A DNA stretch of 64,000 bases from DASUPK01 sp963801055 (GCA_963801055.1 CAWDDE010000006.1:267277-331276); one strand, 5' to 3'. Shown: positions 28,830 to 40,010, counted from the first letter of the stretch. Numbers and translations are program-made. The notes: generated by a model from the sequence alone, not told the origin.

Positions 28830-28945
28830 CCCGGAGGGGGCCGTGGGCGTTAACCGTTTCGATGGAGAACGGCGCGACATAGGAGCAGTTCGGGTCGTAA
28901 GAGACGTTTGCGCTCGGGCCCGCAAGGGCCTTTTTTGTGCGCGAA
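28830..28945 (+). promoter_or_regulatory. Structured leader with intrinsic terminator upstream of fusA
   Basis: A small stem CCGTT/AACGG (about 28854-28872) and CGAC/GTCG are followed by a terminator: GGCCC (28917-28921), GCAA, GGGCC (28926-28930), T6 (28931-28936). Outside this, TTTGCGC and GCGCGAA can pair around it. Because the terminator lies between a likely promoter and fusA, and no plus-strand gene precedes it, attenuation of fusA-tuf or a short stand-alone RNA are both possible. No known riboswitch or leader family was recognised. Confidence 0.5.
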
Positions 28946-29004
28946 TTCCGAACTCAGACTAACCGTTCCGTCTCTCCCTCACGCCAGTACGAACGACAGG
29001 ATCC

Positions 29005-31119
<2,115 letters not shown>

Positions 31120-31142
31120 GCCCAGAGCCCACGCCTGCTGGC

Positions 31143-31148
31143 TATATT
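31143..31148 (+). promoter_or_regulatory. Possible internal -10 for tuf
   Basis: TATATT in CTATATTCCCC, 57 bases upstream of the tuf ATG, in the fusA-tuf gap. -35 weak. AAAGGAG at 31195-31201 is a strong ribosome-binding site for tuf. Confidence 0.4.
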
Positions 31149-31205
31149 CCCCAGGTTGGTCGTAGCACTCAGAGACACACCAACTAGAAACCCCAAAGGA
31201 GCGAG

Positions 31206-32390
<1,185 letters not shown>

Positions 32391-32397
32391 CTCTCAG

Positions 32398-32419
32398 ACG
32401 GGCCCCCTCGGGGGCCCGT
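32398..32419 (+). terminator. Hairpin after tuf
   Basis: ACGGGCCCC (32398-32406) pairs with GGGGCCCGT (32411-32419) over a CTCG loop, followed by TCTC. Eight bases after the tuf stop; it likely ends the fusA-tuf transcript. Confidence 0.7.
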
Positions 32420-32442
32420 TCTCAGTGCGGCTCTCGATAGCA

Positions 32443-32485
32443 AGGGCCGCGACAACTGCAAGACATACGACCAGGGCGCGGCCCT
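32443..32485 (+). promoter_or_regulatory. Stem-loop in the leader of the S10 operon
   Basis: Arms AGGGCCGCG (32443-32451) and CGCGGCCCT (32477-32485) are perfectly complementary, with a 25-base loop. The string ACTGCAA occurs in the loop and again just after the stem. It lies between the tuf terminator and rpsJ, where S10-operon leaders are regulatory in other bacteria. The family is not recognised. Confidence 0.45.
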
Positions 32486-32542
32486 ACTGCAACCGGGGCG
32501 GCGCCCTGACTGCGCGAAGAGACCAGAACGAGAACAGGCACA

Positions 32543-32863
32543 GTGGCTTCACTCACATCGGGAAAGATCAGAATCCGGCTCAAGGCGTACGACCACGACG
32601 CCATAGACCGGGCTGCCCAGGAGATCGTGGGTACCGCCGAGCGGACCGGCGCGACCGTTGCCGGCCCGATTCCGCTGCCGACCGACAAGCACGTCTACGT
32701 GGTGATCCGCTCTCCGTTCAAGGACAAGGACTCGCGCGAGCACTTCGAGATCCGCACGCACAAGCGGTTGATCGACATCCACCAGCCCACCCCCAAGACC
32801 GTCGACGAGCTGCAGCGGATGGAGACGCTTCCCGCCGGCGTCGACGTGGAGATCCGATTGTGA
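32543..32863 (+). CDS. rpsJ: 30S ribosomal protein S10
   Basis: 106 residues from GTG 32543: MASLTSGKIRIRLKAYDHDA, IDRAAQEIVGTAERTGATVA, GPIPLPTDKHVYVVIRSPFK and SREHFEIRTHKRLIDIHQPT. S10 is a 30S head protein and also NusE, the partner of NusG and NusB. First gene of the S10-spc series. Its TGA overlaps the rplC GTG by two bases, pointing to translational coupling. Confidence 0.95.
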   Translation: MASLTSGKIRIRLKAYDHDAIDRAAQEIVGTAERTGATVAGPIPLPTDKHVYVVIRSPFKDKDSREHFEIRTHKRLIDIHQPTPKTVDELQRMETLPAGVDVEIRL

Positions 32864-33603
32864 GCGCGATCGTAGGCAAGAAGCTCGGCATGACCCGCGT
32901 CTTCCTTGAGGACGGCACGGCCGTTCCGGTGACCGTGATCGAGGCCGCACCGAACAAGGTGACCGCGATCCGCAGGACCGGCCGCGACGGCTACGACGCC
33001 GTTCAGCTGGCGGCCGATCCCGTCACCCCCGAGGACAAGCTGACCAAGGCCGAGCTCGGACACCTGAAGAAGGCGGGGGCGCCCGCGATGCGCACCCTGG
33101 TCGAGTTCCGCGACGCCGAGGTCGCGACGACCGGTGCAGCCGGCAGCGGCGGGGCCGAGGCGCCCAAGGAGGTTGACGCGCGCGCAGGCGAGGCGGACTC
33201 CAAGGGTTCTGATGATGAGGCCGCCGAAGACGAGGGCGCGCCTTCTGAAGTGAAGGTCGGCGACGACGTGACCGTGGCGAGCTTCGAGCCCGGCCAGCGG
33301 GTGAAGGTCTCGGCGGTCTCGATCGGCAAGGGCTTTCAGGGCACGATCAAGCGCCACAACTTCAGCCGGGGTCCCGAGACCCACGGCTCCCACAACGTCC
33401 GCGCCCCCGGCTCGGTCGGGGCGAGCGCCGATCCCGCCCGCGTCTTCAAAGGGATGAGCATGCCGGGGCAGATGGGCTCTCGGCGGGTCACCCAGCGCGG
33501 CGCCCACGTCGTCGAGGTCGATACGGAGCGCAACCTGCTGCTCATTCGCGGTTCGGTGCCGGGCGGCAAGAACGCGACCGTGGAGGTGCGAAGCGATGGC
33601 TGA
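32860..33603 (+). CDS. rplC: 50S ribosomal protein L3, with acidic internal insert
   Basis: 247 residues from GTG 32860: MSAIVGKKLGMTRVFLEDGT, ITR-like AVPVTVIEAAPNKVTAIRRT, then the C-terminal core QRVKVSAVSIGKGFQGTIKR, HNFSRGPETHGSHNVRAPGS and MPGQMGSRRVTQRGAHVVEV. Between about residues 87 and 133 lies an alanine/glutamate-rich insert (AGSGGAEAPKEVDARAGEAD, SDDEAAEDEGAPSEV) absent from standard L3 (about 210 residues). L3 helps start 50S assembly and approaches the peptidyl-transferase centre. The end overlaps rplD by 8 bases. Confidence 0.93.
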   Translation: MSAIVGKKLGMTRVFLEDGTAVPVTVIEAAPNKVTAIRRTGRDGYDAVQLAADPVTPEDKLTKAELGHLKKAGAPAMRTLVEFRDAEVATTGAAGSGGAEAPKEVDARAGEADSKGSDDEAAEDEGAPSEVKVGDDVTVASFEPGQRVKVSAVSIGKGFQGTIKRHNFSRGPETHGSHNVRAPGSVGASADPARVFKGMSMPGQMGSRRVTQRGAHVVEVDTERNLLLIRGSVPGGKNATVEVRSDG

Positions 33604-34270
33604 GGCCGCTTCGAGGTCCACCTCCAGCACGAAAGCCAGCTCGGGCACGAAGGCCGCCGGGATCAAGGCTCCGGTCCTCGGCAAGCAATCGAAGGCCGAC
33701 CTCCCGAAGGAGCTCTTCGCCGAGCCGTTCCACGAGGCGCTCGTCCACGAGGCCGCCCGCGCCGACCTCGCCGCGCGTCGCAGGGGAACGCACTCGAGCC
33801 TCACCCGTGGCGAGGTGGCGATGACGACCGCGAAGGCCTGGCGCCAGAAGGGCACCGGCCGCGCTCGCGCCGGGGCACTGGGCGTGCCGCACCGCTACGG
33901 CGGCGGAGCGGCGTTCGGCCCGAAGCCGCGGCGCTACACCGTCAAGGTGAATCGCAAAGCGCGCCGCAAGGCGCTGCGCGCCGCCCTCAGCGTCCACGCC
34001 GAGCGCGGCTCGGTCGCGGTCCTGGACGGCTCCGCCTTCGGCGAGCCGGCCACCAAGCAGGCGGCCACCGCGCTGCAGAAGTGGGGGGCTGACGCGCCGA
34101 CCCTGATCGTGATCACGGGCGAGGAGGAGGCCGTCGCGAAGAGCTTTCGCAACATCGAGGGCGTCAGGGTCGCCCTGGCGGACGCCGCCGGGGTCGCGGA
34201 CGTAATGGGCGCGACCTCCCTGGTCGTCTCCGAGGCGGCCCTCGCGGAGCTCAAGGGGAGGGCGGTGTAG
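33596..34270 (+). CDS. rplD: 50S ribosomal protein L4
   Basis: 224 residues: a Ser/Thr/Lys-rich first 25 residues (RSTSSTKASSGTKAAG), then LPKELFAEPFHEALVHEAAR, RRRGTHSSLTRGEVAMTTAK, WRQKGTGRARAGALGVPHRY, GGGAAFGPKPRRYTVKVNRK and the C-terminal Rossmann-like part LIVITGEEEAVAKSFRNIEG. L4 lines the exit tunnel through its extended loop. In E. coli it represses the S10 operon. The stop TAG shares its G with the rplW GTG. Confidence 0.95.
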   Translation: MAEAASRSTSSTKASSGTKAAGIKAPVLGKQSKADLPKELFAEPFHEALVHEAARADLAARRRGTHSSLTRGEVAMTTAKAWRQKGTGRARAGALGVPHRYGGGAAFGPKPRRYTVKVNRKARRKALRAALSVHAERGSVAVLDGSAFGEPATKQAATALQKWGADAPTLIVITGEEEAVAKSFRNIEGVRVALADAAGVADVMGATSLVVSEAALAELKGRAV

Positions 34271-34566
34271 TGGACGCTCGCCAGGTGATCGTCCGACCGG
34301 TTGTCTCGGAGAAGAGCTACGCGCTGATGGGGGAGGGCAAGTACACATTCCGGGTGCACGACCGGGCCCACAAGCTTCAGATTGCGCACGCGGTCGAGGA
34401 GATCTTCGACGTCAAGGTGCGCGCCGTCCGGACCTCCAAGGTGAAGTCGAAGCCGAAGCGGCGCGGGCTGCACTCCGGCCGATCCCGCTCGTGGAAGAAG
34501 GCCGTGGTCCAGCTGGCCCCCGGCGAGCGGATCGAGCTGTTCGAGGGCGCGGCGGTGGAGGGCTAG
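34270..34566 (+). CDS. rplW: 50S ribosomal protein L23
   Basis: 98 residues from GTG 34270: MDARQVIVRPVVSEKSYALM, YTFRVHDRAHKLQIAHAVEE, VKVRAVRTSKVKSKPKRRGL and GERIELFEGAAVEG. Located at the tunnel exit, L23 docks trigger factor and SRP. Normal length. One-base stop/start overlap with rplD supports the GTG start. rplB follows after 2 bases. Confidence 0.94.
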   Translation: MDARQVIVRPVVSEKSYALMGEGKYTFRVHDRAHKLQIAHAVEEIFDVKVRAVRTSKVKSKPKRRGLHSGRSRSWKKAVVQLAPGERIELFEGAAVEG

Positions 34567-34568
34567 CC

Positions 34569-35408
34569 ATGGCTAACCGCAAGACACGACCCACCAGCCC
34601 CGGCAGGCGCTTCGGCACCTATCCCGTGCGTGAGGAGCTCACCGGGTCGGAGCCCAACAAGAAGCTCACCCAGGGCAAGAGCTCGTCCGGCGGGCGCAAC
34701 TCCGCAGGCCGGATCACCGCGCGCCACCGCGGGGGCAGCGCCAAGCGCCGCTACCGGCGCATCGACTTCAAGCGCACCAAGGACGGCGTGCCCGCCCGGG
34801 TTGCCTCCATCGAGTACGACCCAAACCGCTCCGCCAGCATCGCGCTGCTCAACTACGCCGACGGGGACAAGCGCTACATCCTCGCTCCGCAGGGCCTACG
34901 CGTCGGCGCGCAGGTCGTCTCGGGGGAGGGCGCGGACATCGCGCCCGGGAACTCGCTCCCGCTGGCCCGCATCCCGACCGGCACCGTCGTCCACAACGTC
35001 GAACTGGTGCCCGGGCAGGGCGGCCGGCTTGGCAGGGCGGCCGGGACGGCGATCCAGGTGGTCGCCAAGGAAGGGCCAATGGTGAGCCTGCGGCTGCCCT
35101 CCTCCGAAGTGCGCATGGTTCGCGGCGAGTGCCGCGCGACCGTCGGGACGCTCTCGAACGCCGACCACCAGAACGTCAAGATCGGCAAGGCCGGCCGGAA
35201 CCGGCACAAGGGGAAGCGCCCGCAAACGCGCGGCGTCGCCATGAACCCGGTCGACCACCCCCATGGCGGGGGCGAGGCCCATCACACGCCGGGCGGCCAT
35301 CCGGTCACCCCGTGGGGCAAGCCGACGCTCGGTTACAGGACTCGCAAGAAGGGCAAGAGCTCGGACTCGCTGATCGTGCGCGGCCGGCGCCGAGGGAAGA
35401 GGAAGTAG
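34569..35408 (+). CDS. rplB: 50S ribosomal protein L2
   Basis: 279 residues: MANRKTRPTSPGRRFGTYPV, GGRNSAGRITARHRGGSAKR, RYRRIDFKRTKDGVPARVAS, then MVRGECRATVGTLSNADHQN and GVAMNPVDHPHGGGEAHHTP with the conserved His of the peptidyl-transferase-proximal loop. L2 is essential for subunit joining. Length normal; ATG 34569 comes right after the rplW stop. Confidence 0.96.
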   Translation: MANRKTRPTSPGRRFGTYPVREELTGSEPNKKLTQGKSSSGGRNSAGRITARHRGGSAKRRYRRIDFKRTKDGVPARVASIEYDPNRSASIALLNYADGDKRYILAPQGLRVGAQVVSGEGADIAPGNSLPLARIPTGTVVHNVELVPGQGGRLGRAAGTAIQVVAKEGPMVSLRLPSSEVRMVRGECRATVGTLSNADHQNVKIGKAGRNRHKGKRPQTRGVAMNPVDHPHGGGEAHHTPGGHPVTPWGKPTLGYRTRKKGKSSDSLIVRGRRRGKRK

Positions 35409-35416
35409 GCGATCTA

Positions 35417-35698
35417 ATGGGACGTTCGACGAAGAAGGGACCGTGGGCCGAGGAGCGGCTCCTGAAGCGGGTCAATGCGATGAACGAGTCGGGTCAGAAG
35501 CAGATGCTCAAGACATGGTCGCGGCACTCGACCATCTTTCCCGAGATGGTCGGCCACACAATTGCCGTCCACGACGGGCGCAAGCACGTGCCGGTCTACG
35601 TCTCGGAGTCGATGGTCGGCCACAAGCTCGGCGAGTTCGCTCCGACCCGGACCTTCCGCGCGCACTCGGGTGCCGGCAGCGCCTCGGAGAGAGAGTGA
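35417..35698 (+). CDS. rpsS: 30S ribosomal protein S19
   Basis: 93 residues: MGRSTKKGPWAEERLLKRVN, MLKTWSRHSTIFPEMVGHTI, AVHDGRKHVPVYVSESMVGH and LGEFAPTRTFRAHSGA. S19 sits in the 30S head near the A-site finger. ATG at 35417. The stop TGA overlaps the rplV ATG (TGATG), coupling the two. Confidence 0.95.
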   Translation: MGRSTKKGPWAEERLLKRVNAMNESGQKQMLKTWSRHSTIFPEMVGHTIAVHDGRKHVPVYVSESMVGHKLGEFAPTRTFRAHSGAGSASERE

Positions 35699-36411
35699 TG
35701 GCTGAGGAGAAGAAGGACACCGAGCAGCAGAAGAAGCCCCGAAGGAAGCCGGCGGCTAGAAAAAAGTCGGCGGCCACAAACACCGCCACCGGATCAACGG
35801 CGAGCTCCGGCGGCGGCTCGCGGGCACGCAAGCCCGCGGCGAAGCCGAAGAAGGAGACCGCAACCCGGGGCAAGGGCGCAGCCGAGGCAACCTCCAAGAC
35901 CGCCGACGAGGGGGCCTCCAAGGCCTCGACGGCCAGGAAGCCCGCCGCGAGGAAGGCTCCCGCGAAGAAGCCGGCCGCCAGGAAGGCTCCGGCCGAGTCG
36001 AAGGCCGAGACGCAGCCGAAGGCCGAGACCAAGGCGAAGCCAAAGCCCAGGACGAAGAAGGAGGCACCCGAGCGCCCCGTCGTCAACGCGCGCGCCCGCT
36101 TCGTGCGCGTGGCACCGCGCAAGGCGCGCCTGGTCGCCGACCAGGTCCGGGGACTCCCAATCGATGACGCGCGGGCCTTGCTGCGCTTCTCCACCCGCAG
36201 CGCCGCGCAGGACATCCGCAAGCTGATCGACTCCGCCGCCGCCAACGCGGAGGCCAATCACGACCTGGTCGCCGACGATCTCCTGATCAAGGACATCCAC
36301 GTCGACGAAGGACCGACGCTGCGCCGCTACCGGCCGCGCGCCCTCGGACGTGCGACGCGGATCAACAAGCGAACCAGCCACATCGCCGTGGCGCTGATAC
36401 CGGAGGAGTAG
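35698..36411 (+). CDS. rplV: 50S ribosomal protein L22 with a long lysine/alanine-rich N-terminal extension
   Basis: 237 residues, about twice the usual 110-130. Residues 1 to about 125 are low complexity and very basic: QKKPRRKPAARKKSAATN, SRARKPAAKPKKETATRGKG, KPAARKAPAKKPAARKAPAE, like eukaryotic histone H1 or bacterial HupB tails. The L22 core follows: VVNARARFVRVAPRKARLVA, DQVRGLPIDDARALLRFSTR, NAEANHDLVADDLLIKDIHV and RATRINKRTSHIAVALIPEE. No start codon with good context lies just before the core, and the ATG at 35698 overlaps the rpsS stop, so the extension is probably translated. L22 lines the exit tunnel; its N-terminus faces the surface. Confidence 0.92.
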   Translation: MAEEKKDTEQQKKPRRKPAARKKSAATNTATGSTASSGGGSRARKPAAKPKKETATRGKGAAEATSKTADEGASKASTARKPAARKAPAKKPAARKAPAESKAETQPKAETKAKPKPRTKKEAPERPVVNARARFVRVAPRKARLVADQVRGLPIDDARALLRFSTRSAAQDIRKLIDSAAANAEANHDLVADDLLIKDIHVDEGPTLRRYRPRALGRATRINKRTSHIAVALIPEE

Positions 36412-36418
36412 CCGAGCT

Positions 36419-37090
36419 ATGGGACAGAAGATCCATCCAGAGGGCTTCCGGGTCGGCTACATCCACGACTGGAAGTCGAACTGGTTCAACGAGCGCGACT
36501 TCGCGGATTACCTGAACGAGGACCTGGCGATCCGGTCCCACATCGAGAACAAGCTCTCGCATGCCGGCCTCTCCGAGATCACGATCAAGAAGGGCTCCGG
36601 CGAGATCGAGGTGGACATCTCGACCGCCCGTCCCGGGATCGTGATCGGCAAGTCGGGGACCGAGGTTGACGCGCTGCGCCGTGAGCTCCACAAGCTCACT
36701 GGGAAGCCGGTCAGGGTCAACATCAAGGAGATCAAGCGACCGGAGCTCGACGCCAAGCTGGTCGCGCAGTCGATCGCAGAGCAGCTTCAGAACCGCGTCG
36801 CCTTCCGCCGCGCCATGAAGCGCGCCCTGACCTCCGCGATGCGCTCTGGGGCAAAGGGAGTGAAGGTCCAGGTTTCTGGCAGGTTGGGCGGGGCGGAGAT
36901 GGCGCGGACGGAGGGGTACTCGGACGGCCGTGTCCCGCTCCACACCCTGCGCGCTGACATCGACTACGGCTTCACCGAGGCACGCACCACCACCGGCCGC
37001 ATCGGCGTGAAGTGCTGGATCAACAAGGGCGAGGTCATGCCCGAGGGCTATCGCTCCGAGCTCACCGACCAGGATGGAGGGGGCCGCTAG
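36419..37090 (+). CDS. rpsC: 30S ribosomal protein S3
   Basis: 223 residues: MGQKIHPEGFRVGYIHDWKS, LSEITIKKGSGEIEVDIST, PGIVIGKSGTEVDALRREL (KH domain GxxG), LVAQSIAEQLQNRVAFRRAM, GVKVQVSGRLGGAEMARTEG and GRIGVKCWINKGEVMPE. S3 forms part of the mRNA entry channel helicase. Unlike many Actinobacteria it has only a short C-terminal tail. rplP begins 2 bases after the stop. Confidence 0.95.
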   Translation: MGQKIHPEGFRVGYIHDWKSNWFNERDFADYLNEDLAIRSHIENKLSHAGLSEITIKKGSGEIEVDISTARPGIVIGKSGTEVDALRRELHKLTGKPVRVNIKEIKRPELDAKLVAQSIAEQLQNRVAFRRAMKRALTSAMRSGAKGVKVQVSGRLGGAEMARTEGYSDGRVPLHTLRADIDYGFTEARTTTGRIGVKCWINKGEVMPEGYRSELTDQDGGGR

Positions 37091-37092
37091 CC

Positions 37093-37514
<422 letters not shown>

Positions 37515-37518
<4 letters not shown>

Positions 37519-37727
37519 AGGCCTCCGAGGCGCACAACCTCAAGGACGACGAGCTGGTGGAGCGCATCCGCCAGACGCGCGAGGAGCAGTTCGCGCTGCG
37601 CCTCCAGCACGCCACCGGCGAGCTGGAGAACACGGCGCGGATCACGGCCGTGCGCCGGGACGTGGCGCGCCTTTTGACCGTCGCCAAGGAGCGCGGGATC
37701 GATCTGGAACACGAGCTGAGGGCCTGA
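37515..37727 (+). CDS. rpmC: 50S ribosomal protein L29
   Basis: 70 residues: MKASEAHNLKDDELVERIRQ, TREEQFALRLQHATGELENT and RITAVRRDVARLLTVAKERG. Two-helix hairpin protein near the tunnel exit. Overlaps rplP at its start and rpsQ (TGATGG) at its end. Confidence 0.94.
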
Positions 37728-38436
37728 TGGCAGACGAAGAGAAGAACGAGCAGCAGGAAGAGACGCCCGAGGGGACTGCGAGGGCGCGCGACAGGCGAGT
37801 GATCCGGAGCAGGAGTCCCAGGCCGAGGAGACTCCTGCCGAGGAGGCCCCTGCCGAAGATGCCCCGGCGGAGGATGCTCCTGCTGAAGCCCCTGCCGAGG
37901 AGGAAGCGCCTGCCGAGGAGGAAGCTCCAGCCGATCAGCCCGCTGCCGATGCCGGCGGCGCGGAGGACGCCTCTGATGACGAACTGGAAGGACTGGACTG
38001 GAAGGCCCGTCGCCGCTTGGAGCGGTCCCGGCGCCCGGCGGAGACGCGTCCGCAGCGGAGCCCGGAGGACCGGGCCGCCGCCCGAGGCGAGGCCCGCAAG
38101 CGGGCGGTGCGCCGGCGCGCCGCGTACAGGGCCAAGCGCCGCACGAAGGGCGAGGCCGGAGCCGGCACCGCGCCTGCCGAGCGCCGCTCCGCCGGTCGCA
38201 AGAGCAGGCAGGGACGTGTCGTCTCCAGCAAGCCCGACAAGACGATCACGGTGCAGATCGAGATCGCCCGGCGCCACCCGCAGTACGAGAAGATCGTGCG
38301 CCGCTCGCGCACCCTCCACGCCCACGACGCCCGCAATGAGGCGGGGGAGGGCGACCTGGTCAGGGTGGTCGAGACGCGGCCGCTGTCTCGGACCAAGCGC
38401 TGGCGCCTGGTCGAGATCCTGGAGAAGGCCAAGTGA
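37727..38436 (+). CDS. rpsQ: 30S ribosomal protein S17 with a long acidic N-terminal extension; one frameshift
   Basis: ATG 37727 overlaps the rpmC stop. After MADEEKNEQQEETPEG a one-base shift near 37785 leads to ASDPEQESQAEETPAEEAP and repeats of the type PAEEAPAEDAPAEDAPAEA, then DASDDELEGLDWKARRRLER, a basic Arg-rich stretch, and the S17 core RKSRQGRVVSSKPDKTITVQ, IEIARRHPQYEKIVRRSRTL and NEAGEGDLVRVVETRPLSRT, ending ILEKAK at 38436. S17 is usually 80-90 residues; corrected length here is about 236. The PAEE-type repeats keep their reading over about 45 codons, so the extension is genuine coding sequence. S17 is a primary 16S rRNA binder in the 30S body. Confidence 0.88.
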
Positions 38437-38479
38437 CCCTTCTCGCCCCCGCACCCTCGGGGAGACAACGAGTGTCACT

Positions 38480-38848
38480 GTGATCCAGCAGGAGTCGAAG
38501 CTCAGGGTCGCCGACAACTCCGGCGCGCGCGAGATCCTCTGTATCCGCGTCAAGGGCGGATCCGATCGCCGCTACGCCCGTATCGGCGACGTGATCACCG
38601 CGACGGTCAAGCAGGCGACGCCTCACGGTGGCGTCCGCAAGGGCGAGGTCGTCGAGGCGGTGGTGGTCCGGACTCGCAAGCAGCTCGGCCGCGGCGACGG
38701 CACCTACATCGCGTTCGACGAGAACGCCGCCGTGTTGATCGACACCACTGGTGCGCCGCGTGGAACACGCATCTTCGGACCGGTCGCCCGCGAGCTCCGC
38801 GAGAGGAACTTCATGCGAATCGTCTCCCTGGCTCCGGAGGTTCTCTGA
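38480..38848 (+). CDS. rplN: 50S ribosomal protein L14
   Basis: 122 residues from GTG 38480: MIQQESKLRVADNSGAREIL, CIRVKGGSDRRYARIGDVIT, ATVKQATPHGGVRKGEVVEA, VVVRTRKQLGRGDGTYIAFD and GTRIFGPVARELRERNFMRI. Exactly the family length, which fixes the GTG start. L14 lies at the subunit interface and is the docking site of RsfS. The stop overlaps the rplX ATG. Confidence 0.95.
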   Translation: MIQQESKLRVADNSGAREILCIRVKGGSDRRYARIGDVITATVKQATPHGGVRKGEVVEAVVVRTRKQLGRGDGTYIAFDENAAVLIDTTGAPRGTRIFGPVARELRERNFMRIVSLAPEVL

Positions 38849-39183
38849 TGGCGAAGATGCGAGTCCGCAAGGACGACGACGTGATCGTGATCGGCGGCAA
38901 GGACCGCGGCAAGCGAGGCCGGGTGATGCGGACCGATCCGAAGAAGGGCTACGTGTTCATCGAGGGCCTCAACATGATCAAGCGCCACCAGCGCCCGCGC
39001 TCCGTGAAAGACGCGCAGAAGGGCGGCGAGGTCGGCGGGATCATCGAGAAGGAGGGCCCGATCCACGTCTCCAACGTGATGCTGCTCGACAAGGAGGACA
39101 ACAAGCCCACCCGCGTCAAGGTCGAGCGTGCCGGCGGCAAGCGCAAGCGCATCGCCGCGAGAACGGGAAGGGACCTGGACTAG
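38848..39183 (+). CDS. rplX: 50S ribosomal protein L24
   Basis: 111 residues: MAKMRVRKDDDVIVIGGKDR, GKRGRVMRTDPKKGYVFIEG (KOW motif), LNMIKRHQRPRSVKDAQKGG and GPIHVSNVMLLDKEDNKPTR. Assembly initiator of the 50S subunit, near the tunnel exit. The TAG stop shares its last base with the rplE GTG. Confidence 0.95.
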   Translation: MAKMRVRKDDDVIVIGGKDRGKRGRVMRTDPKKGYVFIEGLNMIKRHQRPRSVKDAQKGGEVGGIIEKEGPIHVSNVMLLDKEDNKPTRVKVERAGGKRKRIAARTGRDLD

Positions 39184-40010
39184 TGGAAGCCGCGACCGAA
39201 CAGCAGCAGCAGGCCGCGCCGCCGCCCAGGCTGCGCGAGCGCTACGAGCAGGAGGTGAAGCCCGACTTGATTCGGCGCTTCGGCTACTCGACCCCGATGG
39301 CCGTGCCCACGCTCGAGAAGATCACCCTCAACATGGGGATCGGCGAGGCCAAGCAGAACTCCCAGATGCTCGAGGCCGCCAGCGAGCAACTCGCGACGAT
39401 CTCCGGCCAGCACCCGAGCGTCCGCCGGGCGAAGAAGTCGGTGGCCTCCTTCAAGGTACGCGAGGGAATGCCCGTGGGTGTCGCGGTGACGCTGCGGCGC
39501 GCGCGCATGTGGGAGTTCCTCGACCGGCTCACCTCGATCGCGGTGCCCAGGATCCGGGACTTCCGCGGACTCAGCGCGCGCTCCTTCGACGGGCGCGGCA
39601 ACTACTCGATGGGGATACGCGAGCAGATCATCTTTCCCGAGATCGACTACGACTCGATCGACGAGGTCCGCGGCCTCGACGTGACGATCACCACCACCGC
39701 CGAAACCGATGAGGAGGCCTTCATTCTGCTCGACGGGCTCGGTATGCCCTTCTCACCCGAGGGGCGTCCAGGCGAGGCCGACGCCGAGGCGGAAGCCGAG
39801 GAGGAGCGCCGCAAGGAGGAGGCCCGCCAGCGCGCCGAGGCCGAGGCGGCAGCCCTCGAGCAGCTCAAGGAAGAGAACCCCGAGGCCTATGAGAAGCCGG
39901 TCAAGGCGGAGGAAGGCGAGGAGGGCGAGGAAGGCGCCGAGGGTGCCGCCGCCGAGGGCGTGCGCAAGGGCGAGGACGAATCGCAAGAGACTTCAAACGA
40001 GGAAGGCTGA
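39183..40010 (+). CDS. rplE: 50S ribosomal protein L5 with acidic C-terminal extension
   Basis: 275 residues from GTG 39183; standard L5 is about 180. Core: RLRERYEQEVKPDLIRRFGY, VPTLEKITLNMGIGEAKQNS, QHPSVRRAKKSVASFKVREG, VAVTLRRARMWEFLDRLTSI, DFRGLSARSFDGRGNYSMGI and VTITTTAETDEEAFILLDGL. From about residue 197 follows a charged tail: EADAEAEAEEERRKEEARQR, then KAEEGEEGEEGAEGAAAEGV, first likely helical and then acidic and glycine-rich. L5 binds 5S rRNA and contacts the 30S head. The frame is intact. The stop overlaps the rpsN ATG. Confidence 0.93.
   Translation: MEAATEQQQQAAPPPRLRERYEQEVKPDLIRRFGYSTPMAVPTLEKITLNMGIGEAKQNSQMLEAASEQLATISGQHPSVRRAKKSVASFKVREGMPVGVAVTLRRARMWEFLDRLTSIAVPRIRDFRGLSARSFDGRGNYSMGIREQIIFPEIDYDSIDEVRGLDVTITTTAETDEEAFILLDGLGMPFSPEGRPGEADAEAEAEEERRKEEARQRAEAEAAALEQLKEENPEAYEKPVKAEEGEEGEEGAEGAAAEGVRKGEDESQETSNEEG

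Noticed and set aside
32420..32542. A tRNA gene in the tuf-rpsJ gap (because of the GC-rich stem)
   Set aside because: No cloverleaf, no GTTCRANNC T-arm and no acceptor pairing could be drawn.
33130..33260. Repetitive low-complexity DNA as a CRISPR or tandem-repeat array
   Set aside because: Repetition is at codon level in acidic tails (also 35700-36060 and 37800-37980); there are no regular spacers.
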